A DNA stretch of 64,000 nucleotides from Thermophagus xiamenensis (GCF_900112795.1 NZ_FONA01000006.1:1-64000); one strand, 5' to 3'; counted from the stretch's first letter, positions 47,562-58,700 are shown. Program-made: numbers and translations. The notes: generated by a model from the letters alone, not told the origin.

Positions 47562-50555
47562 TTAAAATTCAACATTTACACCAAAAACAAATGATTTGGT
47601 CTGAGGATAGGTTCCCCAATCGATACCCTGAACAGCCCCACTATTGCCCCATTGGTTAACTTCGGGGTCCATACCTGAATAATTGGTAAGGGTAATTAGA
47701 TTGGTTGCCGACACATAAGGTTGTAATCTGGCAATACCCAGTCGCTTGAGAAAGTCTTTCCGAAACTCGTAGGCCAGAGTGATATCTTTAACTCTCAGAT
47801 AACTACCATCTTCAACAAAATAAGAAGAAGTCTTAATATCGAAACCGGCTTTAGGGGTGTCTGTGATCTGGCCGGGAATTCTCCACCTGTCCAGAACCGC
47901 AGTAGATTGGTTTTTCCCGTCATACATACCCTCCGTTTCGATACGTGAAGCATTGAATATGTCGTTTCCATAGCTTCCCTGAATCAAAACATTAAGAGAA
48001 AATCCTTTGTAAGAAATATTATTGGTTAATCCGAAGGTAAAATCAGGATTCGGATCACCGATGTAGGTACGGTCGGTGGTAGAAAGAATGCCGTCACCAT
48101 TTACATCGCGATAGATAAGTTCTCCGGTTTCGGGGTCTACCCCATCGCTGATGTATCCGTAAAAACTACCCAGCGGCCTGCCGGGCTCAATACGAACAGC
48201 ATATTCGTTAACATATTCACTGGTAATAGCATAATAATAAACTTTAGTAAGCTCAAGGCTGGTCAATTCATTCCGGTTAAATGAGATATTAAAATCGGTA
48301 TCCCATTTAAAGTTGGGACGCGTGATATTGTGAGAACTTACCATGAATTCAAAGCCTTTATTGGTCATCTCTCCCTCATTACGACTTATGGTACTAGCTG
48401 CAGCCGATCCGGCAGGGAGGTCGACGGTCATTAACATATCAGTGGTTTTCTTATAGTACCAATCCATATTAAAAGTCAATCGGCTTTTAAGAATAGTAAG
48501 GTCCAGCCCAATATTGGTTTGAGTAGTAGTTTCCCAGGTAAGATCAGTATTTCTCAAATTTGCCTGACTAAGACTAACAGTGGCATTTTCATTTCCTTCT
48601 TCCCACCAGTTTTGGCGAATTATATTATATCGTTCCAGATAGGCATAATCGCCCAGGCCGGATTGGTTACCTGTTTGTCCCCAGCCACCTCTGATTTTCA
48701 AGTCATCGATCCATGAAATATCAGCCATAAAGGGCTCGGAAGAGACTCTCCATGCCGCTGATGCGGAAGGAAAATAGCCCCAACGATGGTCGGGATGCAA
48801 CTTAGATGAACCATCGGCACGCATATTCAAGGTAATAAGATATTTGTCATCAAAATTGTAGCCCAGACGACCAAAATAGGACATTATAGCCCACTCGGCG
48901 GCAACCGTTCCGTTGTATGGCGAAATCTTATTGGCAGCATTTAACGTTTTGATACTACCATCGCGGTAATGAGATGCAGACTGGTAACTTTGAGACCACT
49001 CGGAAGTAGTTCCTGAACTTCCCAGCATCAAATCAAAATTGTGTTTATCCCACGATTGGTTATAAGTAAGCACATTATCATATATCATGACGGTACTAAG
49101 CGAGCGTGTGTCGCTACCCATACCATAATTGGATCGCCCCCAGGCAGTTTTCACCGGATCCAGGAAGGATACTGAATGATTATAGCTTCGGTCAAGAGTT
49201 ATGGAAGATTTCAGTTTCAGATTGGGGGCAAAAGCAATTTCAACATCACCGGTAGCCAGTAATCTTTGGTTATTGGACTCATTATCTTCACTCCGGGACA
49301 TATTTTCGACCGGGTGAGTAATATTAACCCCATAAAAATTGTTATAATATTGACCGGGATTATCAGGATCCCAAACGGGAGCATATGTGGGGGTATTAAT
49401 AACCGACAATACAACACCTGCCCGGTTTGAACCGGTACCTGATATAATGCCGTTTCCGGTATAGTCAGAATAGGAGATATTAGCGCCGACCTTTAGCCAG
49501 GGACGAATTTCATTCTGAAGATTTGCCTTAAAGTTGTAGCGTTCGAAAAAAGAGACCTTAATCACCCCTTCTTCCCGGGTATAACCACCGGTAATGTAAT
49601 AGTTCATTTTATCATCGCCATTGGATATGGAAAGCTGATAGTTTTGAGTCAAGGCTGTCTGATAGGTTTCATCGTACCAGTCGGTTTGATCGGTAAGATT
49701 ATCGGGCAGGTTAATATTGAGTTCTAAATCATTAAGTAATTCACGATATTGTTCAAGATTCAAAGATTCAATTTCATTGGTCAGGTCGGTAATACCCATG
49801 TAACCATTAAAAGTAATTTTCGCTACCCCCGCTTTTCCGTTTTTTGTAGTAATAATGACGACACCGTTAGCCGCCCGGGAGCCATAAATGGCAGCGGAAG
49901 AGGCATCTTTCAATATTTGCATACTTTCGATTTCGGTGGGCGACAGATAGGAAATGTCGGTCATAGGTACCCCATCAACTACATATAAAGGATCATTATT
50001 ACCGTTCAGGGAGGTAGTACCACGCACTCTTACCACCATTCCGGCATCGGGGGAACCGCTGGGTTTCATCACCGAGACTCCGGCAGCCCGTCCCTGTATT
50101 GCCTGCGCCACATTGGTAATGGGTTTCTTTTCCAATTCTTTGGTAGAAACAGTAGAGATAGAGGTAGTAACATCTTTCTTTTTTACGGAACCATATCCTA
50201 TCACCACCAGTTCTTCCAATGTTTCCGTCTCGACTTCCATTTGGATATCGATTCGTGAACGGCCATCCACTGCCACCTCCTGTTTTTTCATTCCAATAAA
50301 GGAAAAGACGAGAATATCATCCGCCCCGGCAGAAAGGGTATATTCTCCGTTCAAGTCGGTGATGGTTCCGCTGGTAGTACCCTTAATTACTACCGATGCG
50401 CCGGGTAAAGGCAAATTTTGCTCATCGGTAACGATTCCGTTAACGGTCAGTTCCTGTGCAAAAGTTCTATGCGTAAGGAGAAAAAAGGCTCCCAGCAGGA
50501 ACAAACGCCATGAGATTTTTACCATCTCATTGAAATACTTTGCTTTTATCTTCAT
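47562..50555 (-). CDS. SusC/RagA-family TonB-dependent transporter
   Basis: 997 residues. The signal peptide (about residues 11-33) is followed by a carboxypeptidase-like domain (VNGIVTDEQNLPLPGASVVI), the plug with YGSVKKKDVTTSIS, SSAAIYGSRAANGVVIITTK and the long beta-barrel ending SFVFGVNVEF. It imports the PUL oligosaccharide with the SusD-like lipoprotein. First gene of the operon; about 0.5 kb of regulatory or empty DNA lies upstream, then a tandem repeat array. Confidence 0.95.
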   Translation of the reverse strand: MKIKAKYFNEMVKISWRLFLLGAFFLLTHRTFAQELTVNGIVTDEQNLPLPGASVVIKGTTSGTITDLNGEYTLSAGADDILVFSFIGMKKQEVAVDGRSRIDIQMEVETETLEELVVIGYGSVKKKDVTTSISTVSTKELEKKPITNVAQAIQGRAAGVSVMKPSGSPDAGMVVRVRGTTSLNGNNDPLYVVDGVPMTDISYLSPTEIESMQILKDASSAAIYGSRAANGVVIITTKNGKAGVAKITFNGYMGITDLTNEIESLNLEQYRELLNDLELNINLPDNLTDQTDWYDETYQTALTQNYQLSISNGDDKMNYYITGGYTREEGVIKVSFFERYNFKANLQNEIRPWLKVGANISYSDYTGNGIISGTGSNRAGVVLSVINTPTYAPVWDPDNPGQYYNNFYGVNITHPVENMSRSEDNESNNQRLLATGDVEIAFAPNLKLKSSITLDRSYNHSVSFLDPVKTAWGRSNYGMGSDTRSLSTVMIYDNVLTYNQSWDKHNFDLMLGSSGTTSEWSQSYQSASHYRDGSIKTLNAANKISPYNGTVAAEWAIMSYFGRLGYNFDDKYLITLNMRADGSSKLHPDHRWGYFPSASAAWRVSSEPFMADISWIDDLKIRGGWGQTGNQSGLGDYAYLERYNIIRQNWWEEGNENATVSLSQANLRNTDLTWETTTQTNIGLDLTILKSRLTFNMDWYYKKTTDMLMTVDLPAGSAAASTISRNEGEMTNKGFEFMVSSHNITRPNFKWDTDFNISFNRNELTSLELTKVYYYAITSEYVNEYAVRIEPGRPLGSFYGYISDGVDPETGELIYRDVNGDGILSTTDRTYIGDPNPDFTFGLTNNISYKGFSLNVLIQGSYGNDIFNASRIETEGMYDGKNQSTAVLDRWRIPGQITDTPKAGFDIKTSSYFVEDGSYLRVKDITLAYEFRKDFLKRLGIARLQPYVSATNLITLTNYSGMDPEVNQWGNSGAVQGIDWGTYPQTKSFVFGVNVEF

Positions 50556-50785
50556 TGCATTTAAATTTAGTTAACACACTAATTCGAATTTCCCGTATTT
50601 TTTAATGGCTTTGCAAACAAACATTAACTAATGAAAAGCAAAGTAAATTTTTCGAATGGCGGGAGTAAAACAATTCCTTACATCTTAATTACATCACGTC
50701 GGAGAAAGAGGTATTCATTACTACTTCATTTAATTTTACTATACTGATTATCAGGCTTTAAATCTTTTTTGTTTTTATCCGAACA

Positions 50786-50809
50786 GATTAAGGACTTTAG
50801 CCCTTAATC
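50786..50809. promoter_or_regulatory. hairpin in the region upstream of the SusC gene
   Basis: GATTAAGG (50786-50793) pairs with CCTTAATC (50802-50809) around 8 nt, about 230 bp before the SusC start. It could be an operator or leader structure; otherwise 50556-51019 shows only AT-rich DNA. Confidence 0.3.
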
Positions 50810-51019
50810 AGGAAGAAACGCCGATTAAAAATTTCCGGTGGGAAAATCGAACAGAGAAGAACTATTCTGCCCAAGGAGCAAAACGAAAATAGGGGAGTGT
50901 TAATAAAACTGTGTCCTGATTAATTTTTTCTTTTTTTCTCAAAACCAGAGAAGTTGAACTATGATTTTGCCATGACGTTATACTAATTATTTTACCGGGA
51001 ACACAGCTCAGTGAATATT

Positions 51020-51545
51020 TTCTTTGAAACCTTGCTGCAGCGTTGCAATGACTTCCAGAATGATTTGAAACCTCGCTGCAACGTTGCAATGGCTTCCAGA
51101 GTGATTTGAAACCTCGCTGCAACGTTGCAATGACTTCCAGAGTGATTTGAAACCTTGCTGCAGCGTTGCAATGGCTTCCAGAATGATTTGAAACCTCGCT
51201 GCAGCGTTGCAATGACTTCCAGAGTGATTTGAAACCTCGCTGCAGCGATGTAATGGCTTCCAGAGTGATTTGAAACCTCGCTGCAGCGATGTAATGGCTT
51301 CCAGAGTGATTTGAAACCTTGCTGCAGCGTTGTAATGGCTTCCAGAGTGATTTGAAACCTCGCTGCAGCGATGTAATGGCTTCCAGAGTGATTTGAAACC
51401 TCGCTGCAGCGTTGCAATGGCTTCCAGAGTGATTTGAAACCTTGCTGCAGCGTTGCAATGGCCTTCGGGAGTTCCCGAAACCTTCCTGCAGCGTTGCAAT
51501 GACCTTCGGGAGTTGCCGAAACCTCGCTGCAGCGATGTAATGGCC
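51020..51545. repeat. 41-bp tandem repeat array, 13 units
   Basis: The word GAAACC recurs at 51026, 51067, 51108 ... 51477, 51518, always exactly 41 bp apart, 13 units. Most units contain CGCTGCAGCG or GCAACGTTGC palindromes and TTCCAGAGTGATTTG. The last two units differ and carry TTCGGGAGTTCCCGAA (a perfect 7-bp stem with a 2-nt loop) or its near copy. Because 41 is not a multiple of three and the unit lacks minus-strand stops, all three minus frames are open; this is not evidence for a protein. Confidence 0.95.
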
Positions 51546-52122
51546 TTCCGCATGAAGATTAGTGCATCTTTCTGTTAATCTGTTTTCCAAATGCAGGGTT
51601 GTCTTCCTGGTTAGCAGCATACCAAATGGACAAAGGCGTGCATTTGTCGTCTTTAGCCGGTTGGGGATAATCCGGCCACAATTCTTTTTGGCGGTTTCCT
51701 GATAGTTATACGACAGGCAGCGCAAAAACAAAGTTGTTGAGACGCCATGCACACCTTAATGATTGTGGGTTTTCTCCTTCAAATATTTATTTGTTGAATT
51801 TATAATTATTTAGAAAATATGGATTTGAAATATTCCTTGTTTTTTTTGCACCATTTCAACGGATTCAAACAAAGAACAGGCACCTTGGCTCTTAATGTTT
51901 ACAATTTTTGCATGCAGTGTTTTTTCCTCATTAAACCGGTTTGTTTCTATGCAGTCCTATAAAGGGTAAGTCTACATAACCAATTGAATTTTAATTCATG
52001 ACTATATAAACTTTTTTCTGTCCCTTTTTTACGATTACCTTTGTGGTAAAGGTCGTTACGCGTGTTTTATAGGATTTCGCTGTTTATCCCAAATCCTCAG
52101 CAAAATTAGTTTAACATTTATA
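51546..52122. other. gene-free stretch between repeat array and methylase
   Basis: No convincing gene, terminator or RNA is visible. Minus-strand sequence at about 51600-51700 has protein-like composition in one frame (LWPDYPQPAKDDKCTP) but is closed on both sides; it may be a gene remnant. Confidence 0.4.
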
Positions 52123-55100
52123 TCAACTTTCTAATTTGAGATTATTGTAAGCCTCTTCTGATAAAGAAATCTCCGGATCTATTACTTTTACTTCCTCATA
52201 ACTCAAATCATACAGCTTGTACACTAAGTAGTCTATTTGTTGCTCTAATGTGGTGGTATCCTTACCTTGTTCTTTTGCTGAATGAATTTGTTCTACAAAA
52301 TATTCAATTCTATTATTAAATGTGGCTTTTGGTACATTAAACTTTCTGAAAAAGGTGTGTTTCATTCGAACTCCTGTATTTCCTAACCCCCCTCCACCAT
52401 AAAAGTTTTTTATTGCATAAAAAAACAATTTTGAATTAAAAATAGCAACTAGATATTTAATTGACTTGCCTGTAATTATTCTACCTGTATCCAAGCAATA
52501 AAAGTTATGATTATCATCATATAGAAAAGAAGAAACTTGAACCATTTCTTGAAAAATAATCTTTTCTTTTTCAAACTCTTGGTGATACCCGATTTGGTCT
52601 TGTGTTTCAAACCATTTATTACCCGTTTTTTTTCGACTTTTTTGTTTTTGTCCATTTTCATCTATGTATTCTTCCCCTGTTTGGTGTAATTTTTTTCCAA
52701 AACTTTTAAGATAATTTTTTACTGTTGGATAGTCATCTATATTTAATTTTAAAGCAGGGAATGTTCCAATCAACCACAGCCCTGCCCAATCTGCCCTGTA
52801 TCGTTTGATATCACGGCCCCGCAACAGTGGTTTAATAAGTTTTTCTGTGCGTTTGCGCTCCTCTTCACTTTTACAATTGGCTAAAATTTCATTGCGCTTT
52901 GCGGTGTCAATAACAAATGCTTTGTTGTAGCCGGTAAGAATGCCCCTGTAAATATTAATATCCCAATCTTTTAGAGGTTTTCCTTTTGCTTCAATTTTTG
53001 CTTTAATCCGTTGTTCAATTTCGGAGGTAATAACCCAATTATCTTTAGTCAGATTTTTAAGCGTAACGAAGGAAAGATTATTTAAATCTTTTAAGTTTTT
53101 AAGTTGAGAAAGGTTTGCGGCCAAGCAATGGTTTTGATTAGAGGCTTTTTGTAATAAAAGTATGTTAGTATCTACCGTGGCACTTTCAAAAATACCACCA
53201 CCAAGATCTAATAATTTTAAAGGATTATATTTGGTAAAGAAACTGCGTGTTTTTTCTCCATAACCTGCTCGCATCCACTTGTTGGAAGTGATGTAACAAA
53301 GAATACCCTTTTCTTTTAATAGTTTTACACCTTTTTCGTAAAACAATGAATAAATATCTCCAGTTCGAACAAAGGTTTCGAAACCCACATGTTTAAGTTG
53401 GTTAGCTAATTGCCCGCCTTTTTTCTGTAATTGTATATACGGGGGATTTCCAATAATCACATCAAAACCACCTTTTTCTCGCCAAACTTCAGAAAAGAAT
53501 AATTTGAAGTCAAAGTCAATTTTGTCACCTCCATATCTTTCAGCAGAATCCAGTAACTCCCGAATTTTAAAATTGATTTTGTTCTGTAATACTTTCTTTT
53601 GTGATTCGTCTGTTTCATTATAAAAAGCTTCTTTTAATTCTTCTAATTGCTTTTCAACATTTAAATCGCGCATGGCAGTTTGGGGCAAGCCAATTAGAGA
53701 ATTACCGCGTATAATTTTGTAATCGAGGTTGGGTAAGGTTTCAATGGGGTCAAGGTCGTCTTCATCAACCACCAAAGAGAGCCACAATCGCAAACGGGCA
53801 ATGTCTATGGCAGAGGCATCAATATCCACTCCATAAATACATTCCTGTATTATATGACGTTTTAAACGGTACACAAAACGGCTTTCGCTTACACTTTCTT
53901 TGAATGGGAAACCCAGTTTATCCAGTTTTTGGCTAAGATAGCTGTTTGACAGGTGCGGTTTTATTACCAAATGAGCAGTTACCAACTCATGCAATAAACC
54001 CACGGGAAATGCTCCCGAGCCAATGGCCGGGTCGCAAATGCGAATTTCAGCGAGTTTTTGATCAATAAGGTCGGCATTTTGGCGGATACTTGAAGGTAAT
54101 TGATATTTATAAGTTTCGGTTTCTCCCTTTTCAGCAACCCGTTGGTCATTTTCAAGAGCAAAATGTCCGTGGCGGATGTAGGTTTCGATATCTGCCTTTT
54201 CAATTTTTCCTTCCAAAGCGTTGTCCAAATAGTGAATCAAGCTTTCCTGGCACATAAAATGGACAATCTCTCTAGGGGTATAAAAAGCACCTTTGCTCTT
54301 ACGCTCGGTAATTTCCAACATGTTTTCGAACACCTTACCCAGCATTTCAGGGTCGACGGCCACTTCCTTGTCAAGGGGTTCATCTTCTTTAATAGTAAAG
54401 TTATAGCGGTCGAAAACATCCAGAATCCCCGTACCAATATCTCCGGCTTTGTTTTTTTCATCATTTCTGAACAAAGAGTTTGGAATGCTAATGTCAGCTT
54501 TTTCCCAATCATAACCGGGTTCAAACAAACCGCCATTTAAAAAAGGAATACGGCAATTAAATTTTTCATAATATGAATCGGTGTTTTTCCGCTCTTTGGC
54601 CAAGGCTTCATAAAACAGGTATTGCAGATAATCTTTAAAAAAGTTTTTATTATTGGCAACGGCTTTATTATAAAGGGTTTGTATAAACTTTTTATCGCCA
54701 TTTCCCCACCGTTCGTTTTTAGGGACTCCTAACCAGCCCTTTTTTTGCAAGAAGTAAAGGAAGACGATTTGCCCCAGTAACTTCTTTGTAAAACGAGGAA
54801 TGTCAATATTGGCTTTGTCAAGTTCGGCTTTGATATGCCCATCGTTTTCAAAGTGTTCGGAAAGTTTGATGTAAAGGTTTTTGTATTGTTCAAAGAATTC
54901 ATCCGTAACCTTTTCAATGCTAAAGGCAGCTTCAATTTCTTCCAGCGTTGGATTTTTAGCCACATTTTGCAATAATGGCAGCAATTGGTTCTTAGCGGTA
55001 TATGCCTTTTCATGGACACCAACCAGGAATGAATAGCGTTTAGCCGGTGTAAATTCCTTCCCGGTTTTTACCTTGCCTTTTTCTTCATCCCAAAAGGCTT

Positions 55101-55497
55101 TGTGTTCAAGTTTTATATAAGAAAAACGCCAATCTTGTTTATCGTCTTCTTTACTGAAAAAAGCTACTAAGGCATGGTCTTTCTCGAACTTATTCAGATG
55201 CTTAATTACAAAGTTTCTGAGGGTGGTTCTGGCCCTTTCGAGTTTTTGTCGATTTTTCACTTCCACAATTAACACATCAAGGGCTTCACCATTAGGGTCT
55301 GTGTATTTCCCTATACGCTTGTATGCATTGATGTGCTCTTTGAAGTCGTCCCAAATATATTGGCCGGAGTATGATTTGACCTTTTCGCCTTGCTCCAGGT
55401 CATTCAACAGGTTTTTAATAAAAAGTGTGAATTGATTTTCGTCAAATCGAGCGCTAAAAGTGTTTTCTATTAACTGTATTGCTGTATTCTTGTTCAT
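52123..55497 (-). CDS. Eco57I-type N6-adenine DNA methylase, possible nuclease domain
   Basis: 1124 residues. The methylase has AdoMet motif DPAIGSGAFPVG (Asp489) and catalytic NPPY at residues 684-687 (IIGNPPYIQL). The N-terminal part contains LDVLIVEVKNRQK near residue 75, compatible with a PD-(D/E)XK-like nuclease site as in type IIG enzymes. The C-terminal third looks like a TaqI-type target-recognition domain (WINIYRGILTGYNKAF-like to LGNTGVRMKHTFF). It follows the PLD-helicase gene on the same strand, 227 bp downstream, and both are AT-richer than neighbours. It probably modifies host DNA and specifies the target of the pair. BREX PglX is a distant alternative, but no other BREX gene is present. 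Confidence 0.88.
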   Translation of the reverse strand: MNKNTAIQLIENTFSARFDENQFTLFIKNLLNDLEQGEKVKSYSGQYIWDDFKEHINAYKRIGKYTDPNGEALDVLIVEVKNRQKLERARTTLRNFVIKHLNKFEKDHALVAFFSKEDDKQDWRFSYIKLEHKAFWDEEKGKVKTGKEFTPAKRYSFLVGVHEKAYTAKNQLLPLLQNVAKNPTLEEIEAAFSIEKVTDEFFEQYKNLYIKLSEHFENDGHIKAELDKANIDIPRFTKKLLGQIVFLYFLQKKGWLGVPKNERWGNGDKKFIQTLYNKAVANNKNFFKDYLQYLFYEALAKERKNTDSYYEKFNCRIPFLNGGLFEPGYDWEKADISIPNSLFRNDEKNKAGDIGTGILDVFDRYNFTIKEDEPLDKEVAVDPEMLGKVFENMLEITERKSKGAFYTPREIVHFMCQESLIHYLDNALEGKIEKADIETYIRHGHFALENDQRVAEKGETETYKYQLPSSIRQNADLIDQKLAEIRICDPAIGSGAFPVGLLHELVTAHLVIKPHLSNSYLSQKLDKLGFPFKESVSESRFVYRLKRHIIQECIYGVDIDASAIDIARLRLWLSLVVDEDDLDPIETLPNLDYKIIRGNSLIGLPQTAMRDLNVEKQLEELKEAFYNETDESQKKVLQNKINFKIRELLDSAERYGGDKIDFDFKLFFSEVWREKGGFDVIIGNPPYIQLQKKGGQLANQLKHVGFETFVRTGDIYSLFYEKGVKLLKEKGILCYITSNKWMRAGYGEKTRSFFTKYNPLKLLDLGGGIFESATVDTNILLLQKASNQNHCLAANLSQLKNLKDLNNLSFVTLKNLTKDNWVITSEIEQRIKAKIEAKGKPLKDWDINIYRGILTGYNKAFVIDTAKRNEILANCKSEEERKRTEKLIKPLLRGRDIKRYRADWAGLWLIGTFPALKLNIDDYPTVKNYLKSFGKKLHQTGEEYIDENGQKQKSRKKTGNKWFETQDQIGYHQEFEKEKIIFQEMVQVSSFLYDDNHNFYCLDTGRIITGKSIKYLVAIFNSKLFFYAIKNFYGGGGLGNTGVRMKHTFFRKFNVPKATFNNRIEYFVEQIHSAKEQGKDTTTLEQQIDYLVYKLYDLSYEEVKVIDPEISLSEEAYNNLKLES

Positions 55498-55540
55498 TCG
55501 TATAATATTAATCTAATTCAATGGTCGAATGGAACTATAT

Positions 55541-55723
55541 TTAGGCATTAGTGGATAGTCATTAGTTAATCAACACTAAAGACTGTTGACTAATGACTAA
55601 TGACTGTTGACTAATGACTATTGACTAATGACTGTTGACTTCTTTTCCTTCTGCCTGTGGCTTCCGGCTAAAAATTTTTATAAATGTTCTTATTGTGGCA
55701 AACATCTCCATGCACGTTTCATC
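55541..55723. repeat. composite dispersed repeat inside the defence operon
   Basis: An alpha module (55541-55632; GTCATTAGTTAATCAACACT then TGACTAATGACTGTTGACTA words) is followed by CCTTCTGCCTGTGGCTTCCG and a diverged beta module (55682-55722; TGTTCTTATTGTGGCAAACA to CGTTTCATC). It separates the helicase and methylase genes. Confidence 0.65.
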
Positions 55724-55724
55724 G

Positions 55725-58700
55725 TTATTTAATTAAGTAGCCAGATAAAATAACTTCTCTTTTTTGAAAAGCATTTTGGGTATTACTGTTCTCGATAGCA
55801 ACTGTTCTAATATGTTTTCGTAAAATATTAAGCATTTCTAATGGGTTAATGGTTCGTTCGAGCTCTTTTTTGATTTTTTGAGCCACTTTTTTAGCCATAG
55901 TACCTTGCTGCAACATGTTTTTAACGCCATTGATAAACTCTTCATCAGAATCGGTAAACCCTTTAAAGTTTTTGAAGGACTTTTCTTTTAGTCTGGTTTC
56001 AATATACTTGGTATTGGAACGTCCCCCGTTACTTTTTTTAGGTTCATCCCTCATAGAAGTATCTAACTCAAATCGAGCTTTGTTGGTTTCTAATAAGTGA
56101 TAGTAATCATCCGGAATCTTTTCCCTTTTTGTATTAGGATTACATTCTAAGAGGTTTACAGCATCGAAAAATGTAATTTCCTTAGATGTCCCATTTTGGT
56201 TTAAATAGAACTTTTTAAGCTTACCAATTCGGAAAAACGTTACTAATTGATTGGTTGAGATATCAAGCTTTTTGAAACCGGACCTGGCTTTTTTAGGCAG
56301 CTCCTTAATTTTTTTAAACAAGTCGGGATTTTCATCTCTGATTTTTCGCATCATTTCCAAATACTTCAACTCAGAATCGCCTTCTTCATCTTCTCCGGAA
56401 TATGCTTCCTTGCTATTCAAAGTATTAAATAATTCTTGGCTACCAAACTCTTCCCCGTCACTTAGATATTTTGCATCTTCACCCAAAATATCATGGAACA
56501 TTTGAATTTTATTGGTAATATTTACTTCTAATCCTAGGTGTTTGTCTGAATGTGAGGTGGGAAAGAAATTGTAAATGTGAACGTATTCAAAAGCACTACC
56601 TAAACGATTTACCCTTCCAGCTCTTTGTAAAACCCGCGTAGGGTTCCACGGTAAATCGTAATTGATAAGTACGTTTGAGCGGTGCAGGTTAATACCTTCT
56701 GCAAGAACATCAGTAGCAATCAAAATTCGAATATCATCCCGCTGTTCATTATTTTTTCTGTTGGGGTCGAAGTTTGCTTGAATAATATCTCGGGAAACAA
56801 TGTGATTTGAGGTTAATTCTTTGTTTGTATGTCGTCCTCCTGTACTAGAGTAAAACATCACTTTGCCGGGGAAGACGTCTTGCAAAGCTTCGTATAAATA
56901 ATCACCTGTTTCTTTAGATTCGGTGAAAATAACAAGTTTATTTTTCTTTAAGATGTCAATGCTTTTAAGACTTGCAATAAATTTTTCGAGTTTGGGATCA
57001 GAATCAACTTTTTGCCAAAGGTTTTTAATGTCTTTAAGGATTTGAAGGTCAAATTCAAGTTTGGTTAAAAAGTCTTTTTTGAAATCTTTTGAACTGTATT
57101 TGTGTGCTTTTTCTTCATTTACAAAAGCTTCGAGAACATCTATATTGTCATTTTCAATTAAGTCATATACATCTACTTTTTTGCTAATATAAACAGTTCC
57201 TGAATGGAACATATCAATAAACTTTTCATATGAAAGGATAAAACGGTCTACACTTTTTCTGAAAGCAAAAAAGCTGCTTTCAAGACGTTTCACCAATATA
57301 CCTTTCATGAAGCCACCAACGTTTTTCTGTTGTTGCTTCTCAAATTCCGAGAGTTTTTTGTGGCCTACATAGAACAGTAAAGGTGTATAACGTGCATATG
57401 TGAATTCCTGTAAGCGTTTTATAGTTGCTTTAAATATTTCTTCCAATTTACCTTCATAATTGTAAACAATTTTATGAGGGTCGTTTAAAGTAGGGAATAC
57501 TAATCCCTGTAATTCCATGTCTTTTGAAAAGTAAGTTTGGACGTCATGCCTTGTTCTACGCACCATTACATAACGCAACACATTATTTCGAATGTCTTCG
57601 GAAATTTCTTTAATTAGTGCTTTATACTCAGGGTTATCTTTTTTTAGTTTCGATAGCCTGGTTCTAAAATTTGAAAAATACTTTTCCAAATTAGGCACGC
57701 CAGGAATAGTAGAATTTTTGGGTGCCTGGAATAATTTAAGTTGAGCAAAAATATCGTCAACGGAATTATTGAGCGGTGTAGCCGTAACCAGAATTACTTT
57801 TTTGCCACGACAAATGTCCAGTAAGTTTGCATAGGACTGTGTATTTTCGTTTCTGAATCGGTGAGCTTCGTCAACCACAATGTAATCGTAACGTTCGGTA
57901 CCTCGGTTAATGATATGTTCTAATTTTCCAAGAGATTCAACCGTAAAACTTCGAACGCCAAAATCAAAAAGGGATTCTTTCCAGTATTCTTGTAGTACCG
58001 GTGGACAAACCACCAAAGTTCTACCCTGAAGCTGTTGAAGCAAAAGGGCAGTGATAAAAGTTTTACCTAAACCTACAACATCTGCAAGAAATACTCCATT
58101 GTAAGCGTTTAGAATTTTTTTAGCTTGAATTACTGCTTGACTTTGGTATTTTAATTTCATGAACCCATCTGGCAGAAATGGCTCAAATTGGTCTTCAAGA
58201 TTTATATCTTCTTCGAGGTATTCATAAATTAATTTGAGATAGAGCTCGTAAGGTGTTATTTGGTCGTTAAGCCAGGTTTTATTTATGATGGTATCAACAA
58301 AGTCTTCAGAAATATCCACTGATTCAGCCCAAAGTTGATTAAATTGATTTTCAGCAAAGCGAACGTCGGCAGGTTGCTTTAGCTCAACATTAAATTCTCG
58401 GTTGGCCACTAACCCTGATTCAGAGAAATTACTGGAACCGGTAATTACAAAGCCATAATCCCTGTCTTCTGGCCTGTATCTGCCAATATACACTTTAGCA
58501 TGAATATTCTTAGAAGGATAAGCTCTGATTTCCAGTTTTTTCCCATTACCGCCATTGGCTTTGTCAGCTTCGACATTTGGACAATTTGTCTGTAAAAACT
58601 CAATGAATTTGCGAATCCCAATTTCAAGCTGACTATCATTTTCGGAACTCGTTTCAATTTCCGTTTTTAGGTTTTGCCTATATAATTTTTTTGTCCTCTG

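Noticed and set aside
51560-51750. Possible gene remnant
   Set aside because: Protein-like composition in one minus frame but no family match and no complete frame; too weak to list as a gene.
50862-51752. 296-residue ORF and two overlapping ORFs on the minus strand
   Set aside because: They are produced by the stop-free 41-bp repeat read in three frames; no start, signal or family supports a gene.
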